DNA from: an uncultured Kiloniellales bacterium
GTDB lineage: Bacteria > Pseudomonadota > Alphaproteobacteria > Kiloniellales > JAKSDN01
Length of the DNA stretch: 6,152 bases
NCBI GenBank assembly: GCA_937974415.1
Contig: CALJXB010000264.1
Span: 1 to 6,152, forward strand
Reading direction: 5' to 3'
Shown: positions 4,015 to 6,152 of the stretch, piece by piece
Numbering within the stretch: the stretch's first letter is position 1
Layout of the letters: every line of letters begins with the position of its first letter
Notes under the pieces: generated by a model
Seen by the model: the letters and a program-made list of their open reading frames with translations, nothing else
Database searches by the model: none
Told to the model about the DNA's origin: nothing
Translations under genes and position numbers: made by a program

Positions 4015-6152
4015 ATGCCGCGCCCGGCGTGCGCGATGCCAGCGGTGATTGCCGTCCTGGCCCGGGGCTTTGCCGTGGCCCGGGGCTTTGCCGTGGCTTG
4101 CGGCATCGTTCTTGCCGCGGCCTTGCCTCAGGTCCTTGGCACCGGCCAGGCCGCTTGGCCCGAGTGGTCGCGACCGGCCGCTGCGCAGGACGTGGGTACG
4201 GAACTGGCGGGCCCCCTGCCCTACCGCCCCGAGGAGCCCGGCAGCGGCCGGTTGTCGGAAGCCGATCTGGTCCGGGCCGTCGACATCATCGCCGGTCTCG
4301 AGATCTTCTTCGCGACGCTCGCCCAGTCCGATGCCGACAGCCAGGCCGGCCCGGTTTGGCGTGATAGCGAAGCGGCCTACGGCGCCGCCGCGACGACCTT
4401 GGACACCGCGCTCCGGAACGGCCTTTTTCGCATCGTCGTCACCGAAGGCAGCAAGTTCGCACTGGTCCGCCACGGCGACGAAGTCTGGGTCGATTCCGAC
4501 CTGGCCGGCGCCTGGAACATGGAGCGGGTGCGCCGGGCACGCCAAGAGGGCGACGACTGGCCTGACGTCGCGGCCCTCGCGGCCTTGCTGTTCGATCACT
4601 GGCGTATCAGGAACGCGGCCGGGACAGCCTGGATGGGACTCCAGCTCGACGGCCTCGACGTCTCCCGGGCCGAACTTGAGCGGGGCGGCCCCGTCGCGGC
4701 AGCCGTTTTCACCCGCTACGGCTTTCTCAAGGACATCTATTTCCAAGCCGTGCTGCTGGCCACGGTCACGGCCGGATCGGAAAACGCCACGCTTTGGGAC
4801 GAGCGAGCCGCGTCGATTCGCCAAGACATCGACTCCCTGTTGCGCTCGCTCGCGACCACTGGCCTGGGCGGCGATCTTCCGACCAAGCTGCGAGACGGCT
4901 GGGCCGAATACAGGGCCCGGATCGAAGAGACCTCGGCCGAACGCGGCGCGCTCATCGTCGCGGCCCAGGAGCCGGACCCGGCGCGGGCGCGGATCGGTAC
5001 AGTCCCGAAGAAGCCCGAGCGGGAGCCCAGGCCGCACACCGGGCGGGAGGCCGTCGGCGAGCAAACCGCCCCGGAGCGAACGGCACCAGCCATCGAAACG
5101 GGACTGGCCGACGCGGCTGAGGCCCGGCAGGCCCGTGCGGCAAACCAAGGCGCGCGCGACCGAGACTACATCGCGCTGCTGCTGGCGCGCGCCGCCAACG
5201 CGGCCCGCGCGGCGGAGGACGCGAAACGCCAGGCCGATGCCCTCGCCCGCCAGGCCGATGCGGCCAACCTGGCGGCCGAAGAAGCCCGCGTTGCTTTGAC
5301 CGCCGCCCAATCCGCCGCCGAGGGCGGCACCGAGGAAACCGAGCGCCTGCGCCAGGAGGCCGCCGACCTGGCCGCCCAACTGAAGCGGGCCACCGGCGAG
5401 CAGGCCGCTCTCACGGAGCAACTCGCCGAGGCCGAGGACCGGACGAGCGCTGCCGAAGCCGCCGCCGCCGAGGCCGAGACGGCGCGGCAGGACGCCGAGG
5501 CCACCGCCACCGAGGCCACGGCAGCCCGGGGCGCCGCCGAGAGCAAGCTCGCCGAGCTGGAGTCGCGGCTGAACGCCGCCCAATCCGACGCCGAGGGCGG
5601 CGCGGCAGAGACCGCGCGGCTGCGCCAGGACGCCGCGGACCTGGCCGGGCAGCTCGACAAGGCCAACAGCGAGCAGGCGGCCCTGGCGGCGCAACTCGCC
5701 GAGGCCGAGAACCGGGCAAGCGCCGCCGATGCCGCCACGGCCGAAGCCGAGACGGCACGGCAAGGCGCTGAAAAGCGAGTTGCCGAGTTGGAAACCCAAC
5801 TGGCCGCGGCCCAATCCGAGGCCGAGAGCGGCGCTGCGGACACCGCGACTCTGCGCCAGGAGGTCGTCGACCTGGCCGCCCAATTGGCCGCCCAAATGGC
5901 CGATACCCGAACTCAGGCGAGCGCCGCAGAGGCCAGCGCCGAAGCGGCGGCGAGTGAAGCGGGCGAACGGATCGCCGCCCTGCAGGAACAACTGGCGACA
6001 CGGGACGCCGCCCTCGGCCGCGCCGAGGCACAGGCTGCTAGCCAGGCATCGGCCCTGACGGAGGCCGGGGCGGAGCTCGGTCGGCTGGAACGTCAAATCG
6101 CGGCCTTGCAGGGCACCGCCGCCGAGGCCGACAGCGCGAAGGCGGCCCTGGC
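4015..6152 (+). CDS. Exported protein of unknown family with long heptad-repeat coiled coil (3' end outside window)
   Basis: The frame is open from ATG 4015 to the window edge (712 complete codons, no stop), so the protein is partial. I do not recognise the family. Residues 1 to about 48 are a long, Ala-rich signal sequence or membrane anchor (GIVLAAALPQVLGTGQAA), with possible cleavage near QAA or at RPAAA/QD (57/58). Residues about 78-315 form a predicted globular, Trp-containing domain with mixed strands and helices (LRNGLFRIVVTEGSKFALV at 133-151; HGDEVWVDSDL at 153-163). Residues 316-362 are a Pro/Arg/Glu linker. From about 363 the chain is almost wholly Ala, Glu, Gln, Arg and Leu in heptads, with tandem units of 91 (430-520) and 77 (521-597) residues and a third, diverging copy. 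It lies 84 nt after the kinase-like gene on the same strand, so may share its transcript. Periplasmic or envelope-spanning structural role is inferred; a C-terminal OmpA-like or other domain may lie beyond the window. An in-frame ATG at 3961 would add 18 residues starting MRRR. Confidence 0.85.
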   Translation, partial: MPRPACAMPAVIAVLARGFAVARGFAVACGIVLAAALPQVLGTGQAAWPEWSRPAAAQDVGTELAGPLPYRPEEPGSGRLSEADLVRAVDIIAGLEIFFATLAQSDADSQAGPVWRDSEAAYGAAATTLDTALRNGLFRIVVTEGSKFALVRHGDEVWVDSDLAGAWNMERVRRARQEGDDWPDVAALAALLFDHWRIRNAAGTAWMGLQLDGLDVSRAELERGGPVAAAVFTRYGFLKDIYFQAVLLATVTAGSENATLWDERAASIRQDIDSLLRSLATTGLGGDLPTKLRDGWAEYRARIEETSAERGALIVAAQEPDPARARIGTVPKKPEREPRPHTGREAVGEQTAPERTAPAIETGLADAAEARQARAANQGARDRDYIALLLARAANAARAAEDAKRQADALARQADAANLAAEEARVALTAAQSAAEGGTEETERLRQEAADLAAQLKRATGEQAALTEQLAEAEDRTSAAEAAAAEAETARQDAEATATEATAARGAAESKLAELESRLNAAQSDAEGGAAETARLRQDAADLAGQLDKANSEQAALAAQLAEAENRASAADAATAEAETARQGAEKRVAELETQLAAAQSEAESGAADTATLRQEVVDLAAQLAAQMADTRTQASAAEASAEAAASEAGERIAALQEQLATRDAALGRAEAQAASQASALTEAGAELGRLERQIAALQGTAAEADSAKAAL
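4059..4094 (+). repeat. 18-bp perfect tandem repeat inside the signal sequence
   Basis: GGCCCGGGGCTTTGCCGT occurs twice head to tail and the next three bases (GGC) begin a third copy. It encodes ARGFAV twice (residues 16-27) within the signal sequence of the coiled-coil protein. Since 18 is a multiple of three, changes in copy number keep the reading frame. Confidence 0.95.
5302..5805 (+). repeat. Long internal tandem repeat coding coiled-coil units
   Basis: Two adjoining units begin with AAQSxAEGG: 5302-5574 (91 residues) and 5575-5805 (77 residues). Both contain RLRQxAADLAxQL, EQAALxxQLAEAE and AEAETARQ blocks in the same order. The longer unit has 14 extra residues near its end (two heptads). 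A third, more diverged copy starts at 5806 with AAQSEAESG and LRQEVVDLAAQL. A short 21-bp-period repeat (CGCCAGGCCGATGC at 5227 and 5248) precedes them, encoding RQADALARQAD. Confidence 0.9.

Noticed and set aside
4090..4110. Lipobox around Cys29 of the coiled-coil protein (AVAC)
   Set aside because: The -3 residue is Ala and the Cys is followed by more hydrophobic core, so lipoprotein processing is unlikely.
4049..5299. 416-residue plus-strand ORF in a second frame
   Set aside because: The product is Pro/Arg/Ser-rich noise overlapping the coiled-coil gene, which has the signal sequence, ribosome site and heptads.
2392..6096. 1,234-residue minus-strand ORF as a real gene
   Set aside because: It is the codon-aligned shadow of two better-supported plus-strand genes; the product is Gly/Arg/Leu-rich with no domain, and no ribosome site was seen at its start.

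Overview
The window looks like chromosomal DNA from a high-GC alphaproteobacterium. Coding frames have strongly G/C-rich third positions. The histidine-kinase helices in gene 3 match the PleC/DivJ/PdhS type that is typical of that class. No rRNA, tRNA, CRISPR array or intact mobile element is visible. The species cannot be named from the sequence alone.

Layout: positions 1-116 hold GC-rich hairpins downstream of the first gene. A minus-strand gene (117-1199) encodes a bacterial pentameric ligand-gated ion channel of the GLIC/ELIC (Cys-loop receptor) superfamily. A gap of about 490 bp (1200-1689) separates it from three plus-strand genes. The gap contains a near-perfect 22-bp tandem repeat beside the channel gene, a 15-bp palindrome and a 7-bp inverted repeat. 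The plus-strand genes are: (i) 1690-2382, a three-helix membrane protein with a C-terminal cyclic-nucleotide-binding-like domain, laid out like the animal Popeye (POPDC) proteins; (ii) 2569-3930, a soluble PAS plus histidine-kinase protein that keeps its phosphoacceptor His but has lost most of its ATP-binding motifs; (iii) 4015 to the window edge, an exported protein of unknown family with a new-looking N-terminal domain and a long heptad-repeat coiled coil, cut off by the window.

How they may work together: the channel and the Popeye-like protein are divergent, and the last two plus-strand genes are close enough (84 nt) to be co-transcribed. The set of an extracellular-ligand-gated channel, a membrane cNMP-type sensor, a kinase-like protein with a failed ATP site and a secreted coiled coil suggests a membrane signalling locus. 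That link is inferred from gene order only.

Most worth a second look: the degenerate kinase with an ~80-residue low-complexity insert where the ATP lid should be; the channel pore, which lacks the acidic selectivity ring and reads like glycine/GABA receptor M2; the bacterial Popeye-like protein lacking the phosphate-binding Arg; and the coiled coil built from 91- and 77-residue units, both exact multiples of seven.
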